The notes under the pieces were generated by a model that was not told where the DNA came from, did not search any database, and saw only the letters and a list, made by a program, of their open reading frames with translations. A stretch of 64,000 bases of DNA, taken from Rhodobacter sp. (GTDB taxonomy: Bacteria > Pseudomonadota > Alphaproteobacteria > Rhodobacterales > Rhodobacteraceae). Position 1 is the first letter of the stretch. The number at the start of each line of letters is the position of its first letter. Below, piece by piece: positions 19,142 to 27,158 of this stretch. Made by a program: the position numbers and the translations under genes. The stretch spans positions 27,545-91,544 of the forward strand of contig PNJK01000008.1 in assembly GCA_013821825.1 (NCBI GenBank), given 5' to 3'.

Positions 19142-19367
19142 GCATGCTCCGATGACGGGTTCCCGGCGGGATCGTAGAGCGCCAGAGTTGTTCTCTTGGC
19201 CTATAGTCCAAGGGTCGCGCGCTCGCAAGGCGCGTAAGGCGCGTATCGCGGGTCCGGGCGGCGGCTGTCGGCCAAACAGGGGTTGCAGCGCGGCAAGGGG
19301 ATAGGCATATGGAATCGAAACCTTGAACCAATGCCTGAACCAACGCCTGAATCCATGGGGGGCCCCG

Positions 19368-19682
19368 ATGACCACGTTTGACGACCGCGAGAATGCCTTC
19401 GAGGCCAAGTTTGCACATGACAGCGAGATGCAGTTCCGGGCCGAGGCGCGGCGGAACAAGCTGACCGGGCTTTGGGCGGCGGAGCTGCTGGGCAAGACTG
19501 GTGACGATGCTACAGCCTATGCGATGGAAGTCGTCAGCGCCGATTTCGAAGAGGCGGGGATCGAGGATGTGGTCCGCAAACTGGTCGCGGATCTGGCTGG
19601 CAAGGCCAGCGCCGAGGACGTGCGCGCGAAGATGGCCGAACTGCTGCCGGTCGCGAAGGTCCAATTGATGAGCGAGATCTAG
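19368..19682 (+). CDS. F1-ATPase inhibitor zeta subunit (DUF1476)
   Basis: A 104-residue protein of the DUF1476 family. It contains the conserved opening [39 protein letters not shown] and a C-terminal helical bundle. In Paracoccus denitrificans this family is the zeta subunit, which blocks reverse rotation of the F1Fo-ATP synthase; its N-terminal segment is the inhibitory part. The start at 19368 matches the conserved N-terminus; an upstream in-frame ATG would add 15 unrelated residues. The gene stands alone, away from the atp operons, as is usual for it. Confidence 0.88.
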   Translation: MTTFDDRENAFEAKFAHDSEMQFRAEARRNKLTGLWAAELLGKTGDDATAYAMEVVSADFEEAGIEDVVRKLVADLAGKASAEDVRAKMAELLPVAKVQLMSEI

Positions 19683-19876
19683 GGCTTTAGGCTGAAACAG
19701 ACCTTGCGCGGCGCGGCACCGGCTCCGGTCCGCGCCGTTTGCATTCGCGGAAGGTCCGGCCTTGCCCGACCTGAAGTTGAGGTTGGGGCCAAGAAGTGAT
19801 GCGGAATATGAAATTGCCACTCTCTTCCTGCCATGGCAAACCGAGGGGCGAACACCAAGTTGAAGGAAGCCCAAAG

Positions 19877-20890
19877 ATGACCGACGCGCTTTCCCGCATG
19901 CTCGCCTCGCGCGATTGGCTGATGGCCGACGGGGCCACTGGGACCAACCTGTTCAACATGGGTCTGGAATCGGGCGAACCACCCGAGTTCTGGAACACCG
20001 ACAAACCCGACAACATCCGCAAGCTTTATCGGGGCGCGGTCGAGGCAGGGTCGGATATCTTCCTGACAAATACCTTCGGCGGCAATGCCAGCCGGTTGAA
20101 ACTGCACGGCGCGCAGGGCCGGGTGCACGAGTTGAACCGCGTCGGTGCGGCCCTTGCGCGCGAGATTGCCGATGCGGCTGGCCATCCGGTCGTGGTGGCA
20201 GGGTCGGTCGGTCCCACGGGCGAGATTTTCGAGCCGATGGGCACGCTGACCCATGCGCTTGCGGTCGAGATGTTCCACGAGCAGGCCGAGGGGCTGAAAG
20301 AAGGCGGTGCTGACGTCCTCTGGGTCGAAACGATAAGCGCGTCCGAGGAATACCGCGCCGCCGCCGAAGCTGCCGCCCTGGCCGGAATGCCCTGGTGCGG
20401 CACCATGAGCTTTGACACGGCGGGCCGGACGATGATGGGCGTCACCTCGGCCGCAATGGCCGACATGGTGGAAAAACTGCCGAACCCGCCGATTGCCTTT
20501 GGTGCAAATTGCGGGGTCGGGGCGTCCGATCTCATGCGGACAGTGCTGGGCTTTGCCTCGACCGGGACCGAACGCCCACTGATCGCCAAGGGCAATGCAG
20601 GTATCCCGAAGTACCACGACGGGCACATCCATTACGACGGCACGCCGGAACTGATGGCGGAATATGCGGTGCTGGCGCGCGATGCCGGGGTTCGGATCAT
20701 TGGCGGCTGCTGTGGCACCATGCCGGACCATCTGCGGGCGATGCGGGCAGCGCTGGAAAGCCGTCCGAAGGGCCCGCGCCCGACACTTGAGGATATCCGC
20801 GAAAAGCTGGGTGGGTTTTCATCGGCCTCGGACGGAACAGGCGACACCTCGGGCGAGCCGAAACGCGAACGGCGCGGGCGGCGCGGCTAA
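19877..20890 (+). CDS. bmt: Homocysteine S-methyltransferase domain protein (Bmt / split MetH)
   Basis: The 337-residue protein corresponds to the N-terminal homocysteine-binding module of methionine synthase. The start LMADGATGTNLFNMGLESGEPPE and the three zinc-ligand cysteines (Cys212 in GANCGVG, Cys278 and Cys279 in GGCCGTMPDH) are intact. Rhodobacterales often lack a one-piece MetH and use separate homocysteine-methyltransferase, corrinoid and pterin-binding proteins; some relatives are annotated as betaine-homocysteine methyltransferases. The corrinoid protein encoded 1.3 kb further on is a natural partner. The C-terminal 25 residues are a polar arginine-rich tail. The ATG at 19877 follows a GAAGGAAG ribosome-binding site and fits the family start. 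Confidence 0.88.
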   Translation: MTDALSRMLASRDWLMADGATGTNLFNMGLESGEPPEFWNTDKPDNIRKLYRGAVEAGSDIFLTNTFGGNASRLKLHGAQGRVHELNRVGAALAREIADAAGHPVVVAGSVGPTGEIFEPMGTLTHALAVEMFHEQAEGLKEGGADVLWVETISASEEYRAAAEAAALAGMPWCGTMSFDTAGRTMMGVTSAAMADMVEKLPNPPIAFGANCGVGASDLMRTVLGFASTGTERPLIAKGNAGIPKYHDGHIHYDGTPELMAEYAVLARDAGVRIIGGCCGTMPDHLRAMRAALESRPKGPRPTLEDIREKLGGFSSASDGTGDTSGEPKRERRGRRG

Positions 20891-20895
20891 GGGCC

Positions 20896-20939
20896 AAATT
20901 CCTTCGAAGGAATTTGCAAATCTTTTCGAAAAGATTTGC
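20896..20939. repeat. Tandem double palindrome, copy 1
   Basis: Two perfect 20-base palindromes stand two bases apart: AAATTCCTTCGAAGGAATTT at 20896-20915 and AAATCTTTTCGAAAAGATTT at 20918-20937; the second extends to 24 bases with its flanking GC pairs. It sits between the convergent stops of bmt and the radical SAM gene. Each arm can form a hairpin in RNA from either strand, so it could act as a bidirectional terminator or mRNA stabiliser. A near-identical copy lies at 24030. Confidence 0.85.
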
Positions 20940-20951
20940 CTGGGGCCGCGC

Positions 20952-22037
20952 TCAGAACAGCGACAACTGGTCGCCCGCCCTTGGCGGCGGGCGGAAAAGA
21001 CCGGTCCGCAAGGCGGGTAGCCCGTTGCCGAGGCCAAGCCGCCTGCGCGTCAGATCGGCCCGGCGATGGATCAGGTCGGCCCAAGGGCCCTGACCGGTCA
21101 TCCGCTTCCCGAACTCCGGGTCGTAATCCCGTCCGCCATGCAATTCCCGCACCCTGCCCATCACGCGGGCGGCGCGGTCGGGGAAATGCGATTCGATCCA
21201 GCTGCGGAACAGATCGGCCACTTCCAGCGGCAGGCGCAGCGGGATGGAGTTTGCGTAGGTGGCGCCGGCTTCGGCCCCGGCCTGCATGACGGCCTCCAAC
21301 TCGTGATCTGTCAGCGCCGGGATCAACGGAGAGACCTGCACCCGAACCGGAATGCCCGCGGATGTCAGCGCCCGAATCATTGCCAGCCTGCGGCGGGGGG
21401 AGGGCGCACGTGGCTCCATCTGGCGGGCCAGCTTTTCGTCCAGAGTGGTGATAGAGATCGACACGGCGGCCAGCCCTTCGGCTGCCATGGGAGCGATCAG
21501 ATCGATGTCGCGTTCGATGGTGGTGCCGCGCGTGGTGATCCAGACCGGGTGGTGGAAGTCGGCAAGAACCGCCAGAATCTGCGGCATAAGGCCATGTTCC
21601 CGTTCGATCGGCTGGTAGGGGTCGGTGTTGGTGCCGATGGCGATGGGGGCAACTGTATAGGCCGGGCGACGAAGTTCGGTGGCCAATACCCTGGCGATGC
21701 CGGGGCGGGCGATGAGGCGGGTTTCGAAGTCCAGGCCCGGCGAGAGGTTCAGGAAGGCGTGGCTGGGCCGGGCATAGCAATAGACGCAACCGTGTTCGCA
21801 GCCCCGGTACGGATTGATCGACCTGTCGAAGGGTAAGTCGGGCGACCGGTTGTAGGTGATGGCTGATCGTGGGCGCTCCAGCCTTGTCTCGGTCCGGAGC
21901 AGGTGCTCCTCTTCGGGCAGATCCCAGCCGTCGTCATAGGCCTGGTGATCGCAGGCCTCGAACCGCCCGGCGCGGTTGCTGTCAGCCCCACGCCCACGCA
22001 GCCGTTGACCCGGCAGGATGCTGTCACCTTCGCCCAT
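20952..22037 (-). CDS. Radical SAM protein, PA0069/SplB-like family
   Basis: The 361-residue radical SAM protein has its iron-sulfur cluster cysteines in GCEHGCVYCYARPSH (Cys80, Cys84, Cys87), a CxxxCxxC set that binds the 4Fe-4S cluster and S-adenosylmethionine. The family, often named PA0069 or SPL-like, is widespread in proteobacteria but has no established substrate. A TNTDPYQPIE segment near residue 135 and an ITTRGTTIERDIDL segment further on are typical of it. The start at 22037 is 156 bases from the divergent corrinoid-protein gene. Any link with the corrinoid and DUF1638 genes is positional only. Confidence 0.88.
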   Translation of the reverse strand: MGEGDSILPGQRLRGRGADSNRAGRFEACDHQAYDDGWDLPEEEHLLRTETRLERPRSAITYNRSPDLPFDRSINPYRGCEHGCVYCYARPSHAFLNLSPGLDFETRLIARPGIARVLATELRRPAYTVAPIAIGTNTDPYQPIEREHGLMPQILAVLADFHHPVWITTRGTTIERDIDLIAPMAAEGLAAVSISITTLDEKLARQMEPRAPSPRRRLAMIRALTSAGIPVRVQVSPLIPALTDHELEAVMQAGAEAGATYANSIPLRLPLEVADLFRSWIESHFPDRAARVMGRVRELHGGRDYDPEFGKRMTGQGPWADLIHRRADLTRRRLGLGNGLPALRTGLFRPPPRAGDQLSLF

Positions 22038-22193
22038 GTTGGAAATCTAGAACAAGACGTGAACGATCGCCACAACTTTTCCGGCCGCGACGGCTTTCTG
22101 TCGGCTTTCATCCGGTGTATGTCGCTTGCCGAATAGTGGGTCGGTCGCTTTGGGACCATTCACGACACAGGAATTTCCGCTTGGAGCGCCAAC

Positions 22194-22892
22194 ATGGCCG
22201 ATGAAGACGACATCATCCTGTCCGAACTGTCCGACGACGAGCTTGTCCTGCAGATGCATGACGACCTTTATGACGGTCTGAAGGAAGAGATCGAGGAAGG
22301 TGTCAACATCCTGATCGCGCGGGGCTGGACGCCCTATGACGTCCTGACCAAGGCGCTGGTCGCCGGGATGACGATTGTCGGCGCCGACTTCCGCGACGGG
22401 ATCCTGTTCGTGCCCGAAGTGCTGCTGGCCGCCAACGCCATGAAAGCCGGGATGTTCATCCTGAAGCCGCTGCTGGTGGAAACCGGCGCGCCGCGGATGG
22501 GCAAGATGGTGATCGGCACGGTGAAGGGCGACATCCACGACATCGGCAAGAACCTTGTCGCGATGATGATGGAAGGTGCCGGGTTCGAGGTTATCGACCT
22601 TGGCATCAACAACGCGGTCGAGAAGTACTTGGACGCGCTGGAAAAAGAGCAGCCCGATATCCTTGGCATGTCTGCACTGCTGACCACGACAATGCCCTAC
22701 ATGAAGGTCGTGATCGACACGATGAAGGAAAAGGGCATGCGCGAGGACTATATCGTGCTGGTTGGCGGCGCTCCGCTGAACGAGGAGTTTGGTCGCGCCA
22801 TCGGTGCCGACGCCTATTGCCGCGATGCTGCCGTAGCGGTGGAAACCGCCAAGCAGTTCGTCGCGCGCAAGCACAACCAGATCGGGTCCTGA
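22194..22892 (+). CDS. Corrinoid (B12-binding) protein, methyltransferase cognate
   Basis: The 232-residue protein has a methionine-synthase-type helical cap (residues 10-95) followed by a Rossmann-like cobalamin domain. The B12 lower-ligand signature is KGDIHDIGKN, with Asp113, His115 and Gly118 forming DxHxxG. It has no methyltransferase domain of its own, so it must act with separate proteins. It resembles the corrinoid component of the split methionine synthase described in Phaeobacter, and also MtbC/MtaC-type proteins of methylamine or methanol systems. The nearby homocysteine methyltransferase and DUF1638 genes favour a methyl-transfer role. TTGGAGCG serves as ribosome-binding site. Confidence 0.92.
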   Translation: MADEDDIILSELSDDELVLQMHDDLYDGLKEEIEEGVNILIARGWTPYDVLTKALVAGMTIVGADFRDGILFVPEVLLAANAMKAGMFILKPLLVETGAPRMGKMVIGTVKGDIHDIGKNLVAMMMEGAGFEVIDLGINNAVEKYLDALEKEQPDILGMSALLTTTMPYMKVVIDTMKEKGMREDYIVLVGGAPLNEEFGRAIGADAYCRDAAVAVETAKQFVARKHNQIGS

Positions 22893-22973
22893 CCCATCGC
22901 ACAGCTCTGTGATCCCGGACGGGCTTGCGAAAGGCCGGTACGGGGCGCAGATTGGTCGTCAGGGGGGCACAAC

Positions 22974-23132
22974 ATGCCGCTGACGCATTTTCTTGGACTA
23001 CTTGCGCTGGTTATCCTGTCTGCGGGGCTGACGCTTGCACTGGCCTTTTGGTCGGGGATGCCGCTTGCGGCCGTGGCCTTCGCGGCGCTGTCAGCCAGCC
23101 TGATCCTGACCTGGTCCCGCGTCGGCCGATAG
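22974..23132 (+). CDS. Small 52-residue membrane protein
   Basis: A short open frame starts with ATG at 22974, preceded by a GGGGGGC purine run, and ends at 23132. The product begins MPLTHFLGLLALVILSAG and consists almost wholly of two hydrophobic helices (about residues 4-24 and 28-46) with a short basic C-terminus (WSRVGR). It lies between the corrinoid-protein gene and the DUF1638 gene, 25 bases before the latter, so it is probably co-transcribed. No known family is recognised. A real gene is likely from topology, start site and position, but not certain. Confidence 0.6.
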   Translation: MPLTHFLGLLALVILSAGLTLALAFWSGMPLAAVAFAALSASLILTWSRVGR

Positions 23133-23157
23133 CGCCCATTGGCCCGAGGGGGGCGGC

Positions 23158-23793
23158 ATGGATGATCTAGCTTTGACTGAAGCCGGTCTTGCGCCGACAC
23201 GATCCGGGAAGGTCTTGCTGATCGCCTGCGGGGCACTTGCGCATGAAATCCTTGCGCTGAAGGCCGCCAACAGCTGGACCCATCTGGACCTGCAATGCCT
23301 GCCCGCAAAGCTGCACCTTTGGCCTGACAGGATCATCCCAGCCGTAGCCGAAGCAGTCGAGGATGCGCGTGGGCGCTATGCATCAATCTTCGTCGTCTAT
23401 GCGGACTGCGGCACTGGCGGTCAATTGCTCGAAAAGTGCAAGGAACTGGGCGTCGAGATGGTCGAAGGCCCACACTGTTATTCGTTTTTTGAAGGCAATG
23501 CCGCATTTGCCGCAAAGGCCGATACCGAATTCACTGCCTTTTACCTAACCGATTTCCTGGTTCGGCAGTTCGACGCCTTCGTCTGGAAGCCGATGGGTCT
23601 GGACCGCCATCCAGAGCTGCGGGACATGTATTTCGGCAATTACACCAAGCTGGTCTATCAGGCCCAGGTCGAAGATCCGGCGCTGGACGTCAAGGCCCGG
23701 GACTGTGCGGCGCGCCTGGGACTTGCTTATGAGCGGCGGTCTACTGGCTATGGCGATCTGGCGAGCACGCTTCAGCGCGTTGCCGCGCGGTAA
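23158..23793 (+). CDS. DUF1638 protein
   Basis: The 211-residue cytoplasmic protein belongs to DUF1638. Visible family features are KVLLIACGALAHEILAL near residue 20, LHLWPDRI near 60, and FVVYADCGTGGQLL near 85, with a conserved Cys in each of the first and third segments. A GPHCYSFFEG segment follows. The family has no proven function. In other genomes it is often found close to corrinoid methyltransferase genes, and here it follows a corrinoid protein. A role in methyl transfer or corrinoid-protein maintenance is therefore a reasonable inference. Its 3' end overlaps the convergent RHH gene by 22 bases. Confidence 0.82.
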   Translation: MDDLALTEAGLAPTRSGKVLLIACGALAHEILALKAANSWTHLDLQCLPAKLHLWPDRIIPAVAEAVEDARGRYASIFVVYADCGTGGQLLEKCKELGVEMVEGPHCYSFFEGNAAFAAKADTEFTAFYLTDFLVRQFDAFVWKPMGLDRHPELRDMYFGNYTKLVYQAQVEDPALDVKARDCAARLGLAYERRSTGYGDLASTLQRVAAR

Positions 23794-23996
23794 TGCGCAA
23801 GCACGAACAGCCGGATTGCCGAGGCAAGGCCCTCGTCGCCGGTGCGCGCGTCGTCGACCTCGGCCGCAAGCTGGTTGAGCGGCATGCCTTTTTCCAGCGC
23901 GATATCACGGAAAGCGTCCCAGAATGCCGCCTCCAGCGAAACGCTGGTGCGATGACCGTGCAAGGTCAGTGATCGTTTGACAGGGCGGGCGGTCAT
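23772..23996 (-). CDS. Ribbon-helix-helix domain protein
   Basis: The 74-residue basic protein begins MTARPVKRSLTLHGHRTSVSLEAAFWDAF. The sequence KRSLTLHGHRTSVSLE looks like the DNA-contacting ribbon, followed by two helices (FWDAFRDIALEKG and LNQLAAEVDDAR), as in RHH_4 proteins. It is a probable small DNA-binding regulator. In related genomes such a gene commonly follows fumC and DUF4169, as here. The start at 23996 is chosen at the conserved N-terminus; an upstream in-frame ATG would read through the palindromic repeat at 24030-24073. Confidence 0.82.
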   Translation of the reverse strand: MTARPVKRSLTLHGHRTSVSLEAAFWDAFRDIALEKGMPLNQLAAEVDDARTGDEGLASAIRLFVLAHYRAATR

Positions 23997-24029
23997 TGTG
24001 GAGGAATAGCGCAATGGTTGGCCGGGGAC

Positions 24030-24073
24030 AAAATCCTTCGAAGGATTTTGCAAATCTTTTCGAAAAGATTTGC
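24030..24073. repeat. Tandem double palindrome, copy 2
   Basis: This copy has AAAATCCTTCGAAGGATTTT at 24030-24049 and AAATCTTTTCGAAAAGATTT at 24052-24071, again two bases apart. The second palindrome and its flanking GC pairs are identical to copy 1. The first differs at matching positions in both arms, so base pairing is kept. It lies between two genes on the minus strand, after the stop of the 76-residue protein gene and before the RHH gene. Confidence 0.85.
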
Positions 24074-24087
24074 CGCAGCCTCTGGGG

Positions 24088-24318
24088 TCACTGCAGAAGA
24101 TAGACCGGTTCGCGGTTGCAGAACACGATGAATTGGCCGGCGTTTTCGACAACCCGGAACCCGCGGCGGCGGATTTCGAAAAGGAACCTGTCGCGTCCGA
24201 TCAGGCGTTCGACGTCCGTTACCTTGCGCCGGACGGTGCCACCTTCGGCGGCACTTCTGGCCGAGAAGATATGAACGATCCAGCGTTCGGGCGAAATGGT
24301 GTCTGGCAAATCCTTCAT
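24088..24318 (-). CDS. Conserved small protein of unknown function (76 aa)
   Basis: The 76-residue protein contains the pattern PDTISPERWIVHIFSARSA, RRKVTDVERLIGRDRFLFEIRRRGF and FIVFCNREPVY. Similar short proteins in this position occur in Rhodobacteraceae and are sometimes labelled as phosphoribosylanthranilate isomerase, a label the sequence does not support. It is charged and has no signal peptide or membrane helix. It lies between the DUF4169 gene and the RHH gene on the same strand. Function unknown. Confidence 0.72.
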   Translation of the reverse strand: MKDLPDTISPERWIVHIFSARSAAEGGTVRRKVTDVERLIGRDRFLFEIRRRGFRVVENAGQFIVFCNREPVYLLQ

Positions 24319-24365
24319 TAGGCACCTCCTGCCGTAGAGGCTTCCACAGTGCGGTTAAGGCGCCC

Positions 24366-24545
24366 TTAATCCGTTTCGCGCTTGTGCCCGTCCAGATCCT
24401 GCTTTGCCTTTTCGGCCCGAGCCGCCGACAGCGCACGCTCGGCCTTGGTCTGGCCGAACCTGGCAGCGTTCGCGTCCGCTTGTATGCGGGCGGCCTTGCG
24501 GGCCGCCTGCTTCTTCGCGCTGCGCAGATTGATGATTTCGGCCAT
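24366..24545 (-). CDS. DUF4169 family protein (59 aa)
   Basis: The 59-residue lysine- and arginine-rich protein starts MAEIINLRSAKKQAARKAA and continues as a single charged helix (FGQTKAERALSAARAEKAKQDLD). This matches the DUF4169 family, whose function is unknown. It begins 12 bases after the fumC stop on the same strand and is probably co-transcribed with it, an arrangement seen in other Rhodobacterales. Confidence 0.85.
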   Translation of the reverse strand: MAEIINLRSAKKQAARKAARIQADANAARFGQTKAERALSAARAEKAKQDLDGHKRETD

Positions 24546-24557
24546 GAGCCTTCCGCC

Positions 24558-25967
24558 TCAGCCTTTGGGGCCGATCATGTCTTCCGGCCGAACCACGCGG
24601 TCGAAAGTCTCGCCGTCGACATAGCCCAGCGCAATCGCCTCTTCGCGCAGGGTGGTGCCGTTCTTGTGCGCGGTCTTGGCGACCTTGGTTGCTGCATCGT
24701 AGCCGATGGTCGGCGCCAGCGCGGTGACCAGCATCAGGCTTTCCCTCATCAGCTGGTCGATCCGGCCGACGTTCGCCTGCGTGCCGACCACCATGTTGTC
24801 AGTGAAGGACCCTGCCGCGTCGCCCAGAAGCTGCATGGATTGCAGCACGTTATAGGACATCATCGGATTGTAGACGTTCAGTTCGAAGTGTCCTTGCGAC
24901 CCGGCGAAACCGACGGCCGCGTCATTGCCCATCACCTGGGCGCAGACCATGGTCAGTGCTTCGGCCTGCGTCGGGTTGACCTTGCCCGGCATGATAGACG
25001 ATCCGGGTTCGTTTTCCGGCAGAATCAGCTCGCCCAGACCGGAGCGGGGGCCGGAACCGAGAAGCCGCAGGTCGTTGGCAATCTTGAAGAGGCTGGCTGC
25101 GACGGTCTTCAGCGCGCCCGAGAACATGACCATGGCGTCATGTGCCGCCAGTGCCTCGAACTTGTTTGGAGCGGTGACGAAGGGCAGGTTGGTGATCTTT
25201 GCGATTTCGGCCGCGACGCGGGTATCCCAGCCGACCCGGGTATTCAGGCCGGTGCCGACGGCGGTGCCGCCCTGCGCCAGTTCATAGATGTCGGGCAGGC
25301 ACATCTTCACCCGGGCGATGCCCTTGTCGACCTGGGTCGCATAGCCCGAGAACTCTTGCCCCAGGGTCAGGGGGGTGGCGTCCTGGGTATGGGTGCGGCC
25401 GATCTTGATGATGTCGTTGAATTCGGCCGACTTGGCCCAAAGCGCCTTGCTGAGCTTTTCCAGACCGGGGATCAGCACATCGCGCGCCATCATGCCGATG
25501 GCCACATGCATCGCGGTCGGGAAGGTGTCGTTCGACGATTGGCTCATGTTCACATGGTCGTTCGGGTGGACCGGCTTCTTCGATCCCATCTCGCCGCCCA
25601 TCATCTGGATGGCACGGTTCGAGATCACCTCGTTCGCGTTCATGTTGGACTGGGTGCCGGAGCCGGTCTGCCAGACCACCAGCGGGAAGTTGTCGTCGAA
25701 CTTGCCGTCGATCACTTCGGTCGCGGCCGCTGCAATCGCCTGTCCAAGCTCTGCCGGGATGTCGCCCTGCGCGATGTTGACCAGCGCACAGGCCTTCTTG
25801 ATCACCCCAAGGGCCCGGATGATCGCCACTGGCTGACGTTCCCAGCCAATCGGAAAGTTGATGATCGAGCGTTGGGTCTGTGCGCCCCAGAACTTGTCGG
25901 CGGGCACCTCAAGCGGGCCAAAGCTGTCGGTTTCGGTGCGGGTTGCCGAACGGGTCGCGGTCATCAT
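24558..25967 (-). CDS. fumC: Class II fumarate hydratase FumC
   Basis: The 469-residue iron-independent fumarase converts fumarate and malate in the TCA cycle. The three conserved active-site regions of the fumarase/aspartase superfamily are present: [21 protein letters not shown] and the signature [16 protein letters not shown]. The N-terminus [26 protein letters not shown] is typical. It is the central gene of a minus-strand group (sspB, a methyltransferase, fumC, DUF4169, a small protein, RHH). Confidence 0.97.
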   Translation of the reverse strand: MMTATRSATRTETDSFGPLEVPADKFWGAQTQRSIINFPIGWERQPVAIIRALGVIKKACALVNIAQGDIPAELGQAIAAAATEVIDGKFDDNFPLVVWQTGSGTQSNMNANEVISNRAIQMMGGEMGSKKPVHPNDHVNMSQSSNDTFPTAMHVAIGMMARDVLIPGLEKLSKALWAKSAEFNDIIKIGRTHTQDATPLTLGQEFSGYATQVDKGIARVKMCLPDIYELAQGGTAVGTGLNTRVGWDTRVAAEIAKITNLPFVTAPNKFEALAAHDAMVMFSGALKTVAASLFKIANDLRLLGSGPRSGLGELILPENEPGSSIMPGKVNPTQAEALTMVCAQVMGNDAAVGFAGSQGHFELNVYNPMMSYNVLQSMQLLGDAAGSFTDNMVVGTQANVGRIDQLMRESLMLVTALAPTIGYDAATKVAKTAHKNGTTLREEAIALGYVDGETFDRVVRPEDMIGPKG

Positions 25968-26053
25968 GAGCCTCCTCGATGCTTTCGCTGCCCCTTAGCG
26001 CCGCGGGGCCGCGAAATCAATTGGCATACCGTCGCATACCGGAAACGGCGAGG

Positions 26054-26608
26054 TCAGACGCGATAGAACCGGTAGACCCGCGCCGGGGGAAGGTTCAGCC
26101 AGACCTTGCGGCCAGGTTCGACGCGCAGGCCAAGCTTTTCAAGGCTTTCCGGCGGCACCGGAGGCTTCGGGCCATAGGTGAACTGGATATAGGGTGCGCC
26201 AGGTGCCAGAACCCGGAAGGCGGCGCCGACGATCGCCTCGCGCACCGGCGCCGGCATCGACAAGAGCGGCAGTCCCGAGACGACGGCCCCGACGCCCGGC
26301 GCCACCACCTCATCTGCGCGGTCTGCGCCCATGTGGTGTACCGCCACGCCTGGAAACTGCGCCCTCAGATGCCCGACGAAATCGGCGTCGAGTTCGAAGA
26401 GCGACAGATTTTCAGGGGCAACCCCCGCGCCAAGGATCGCCCGGGTCAGGCATCCGGTGCCGGGACCGAATTCCACCACGCGGCCGGTCTGGGGGCCAAG
26501 CCCTTCGGCCATTGCCTGCGCCAGAAAGCGAGACGAGGGCGAGATGGCCGAAACCTGCTTGGGGTTCCGCATCAGCCTGCGGCGGAACAGGGCCAGATCG
26601 CCGCTCAA
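26054..26608 (-). CDS. Class I SAM-dependent methyltransferase, phospholipid N-methyltransferase-like
   Basis: The 184-residue enzyme has motif I VVEFGPGTGCLTRAIL near residue 43 and the leader FRRRLMRNPKQVSAISPSSRFLAQAMA. That leader resembles the Sinorhizobium-type PmtA, which makes phosphatidylcholine from phosphatidylethanolamine. An acidic residue pair (LFELDAD) follows motif I as expected for SAM binding. It begins three bases after the sspB stop. Related rRNA-adenine-type methyltransferases share motif I, so the lipid substrate is inferred from the N-terminal segment only. Confidence 0.75.
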   Translation of the reverse strand: MSGDLALFRRRLMRNPKQVSAISPSSRFLAQAMAEGLGPQTGRVVEFGPGTGCLTRAILGAGVAPENLSLFELDADFVGHLRAQFPGVAVHHMGADRADEVVAPGVGAVVSGLPLLSMPAPVREAIVGAAFRVLAPGAPYIQFTYGPKPPVPPESLEKLGLRVEPGRKVWLNLPPARVYRFYRV

Positions 26609-26611
26609 CGC

Positions 26612-27073
26612 TCAGCCCTTGCGGAACTGGTCAAGGGACACGACCTGTGCTTCCTGACGGACGGGGTCTTCCTCGACTTCGATTTCGTCTTCCTCTTCCT
26701 CGTCATCATCCTCATCCGTCGACTGGGTTTCAAACCGGAGGCCAAATTCCACCGAAGGGTCGACAAAGGTGCGGACCGCATCAAAGGGAATAAGCATCGG
26801 CTCGGGGTTGTTGCCGAAGTTGAGGGTGATGCCAAAGTTGTCATCGGTCACAGTCAGGTTTTCAAACCAGTGCTGAATGACCACCGTCATTTCGGTCGGA
26901 TAGCGTTCGCGCAGCCAGTCAGCCAATTCGACACCCGGATAGGTGGTATCGAAGGTGATGAAGAAATGGTGCGCGCCGGGCAGGCCATTTCGGGCAACGT
27001 CGGCCAGAACGTCCTGAATCAGCCCGCGCATCGCGCGGTGCATGAGGGTGCCGTAGTCGATGGAACGCGCCAT
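26612..27073 (-). CDS. sspB: SspB-family ClpXP adaptor
   Basis: The 153-residue protein begins MARSIDYGTLMHRAMRGLIQDVLADVAR and has the SspB-alpha core HHFFITFDTTYPGVELADWLRERYP. It is followed by a highly acidic linker (DEDDDEEEEDE) and the C-terminal tail VVSLDQFRKG, which in this family docks on ClpX. It tethers ssrA-tagged proteins to ClpXP for degradation; the tag source, ssrA, is encoded about 3 kb away. The start at 27073 has an AAGGGCAC ribosome-binding site; the frame extends 31 codons upstream without support. Confidence 0.92.
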   Translation of the reverse strand: MARSIDYGTLMHRAMRGLIQDVLADVARNGLPGAHHFFITFDTTYPGVELADWLRERYPTEMTVVIQHWFENLTVTDDNFGITLNFGNNPEPMLIPFDAVRTFVDPSVEFGLRFETQSTDEDDDEEEEDEIEVEEDPVRQEAQVVSLDQFRKG

Positions 27074-27158
27074 CAAGTGCCCTTTCCTAAGTATCCCCAC
27101 CATAGGGGGGATTCGGGGGCCAAGGGAAGGGGCGGCGGTCCGAAAGTCGCACGCGTTG

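Noticed and set aside
19683..19876. Possible SAM or SAH riboswitch ahead of the homocysteine methyltransferase
   Set aside because: The region has GC-rich stems but none of the conserved SAM-II, SAM-V or SAH core sequences that I could recognise.
22038..22193. Possible cobalamin riboswitch ahead of the corrinoid protein
   Set aside because: No B12-box-like conserved core was seen in the 156 bases.
24384..26066. Long open frame antisense to fumC
   Set aside because: It mirrors the codon structure of fumC in GC-rich DNA, has low-complexity Gly/Arg/His-rich product and no family features; fumC itself is unmistakable.
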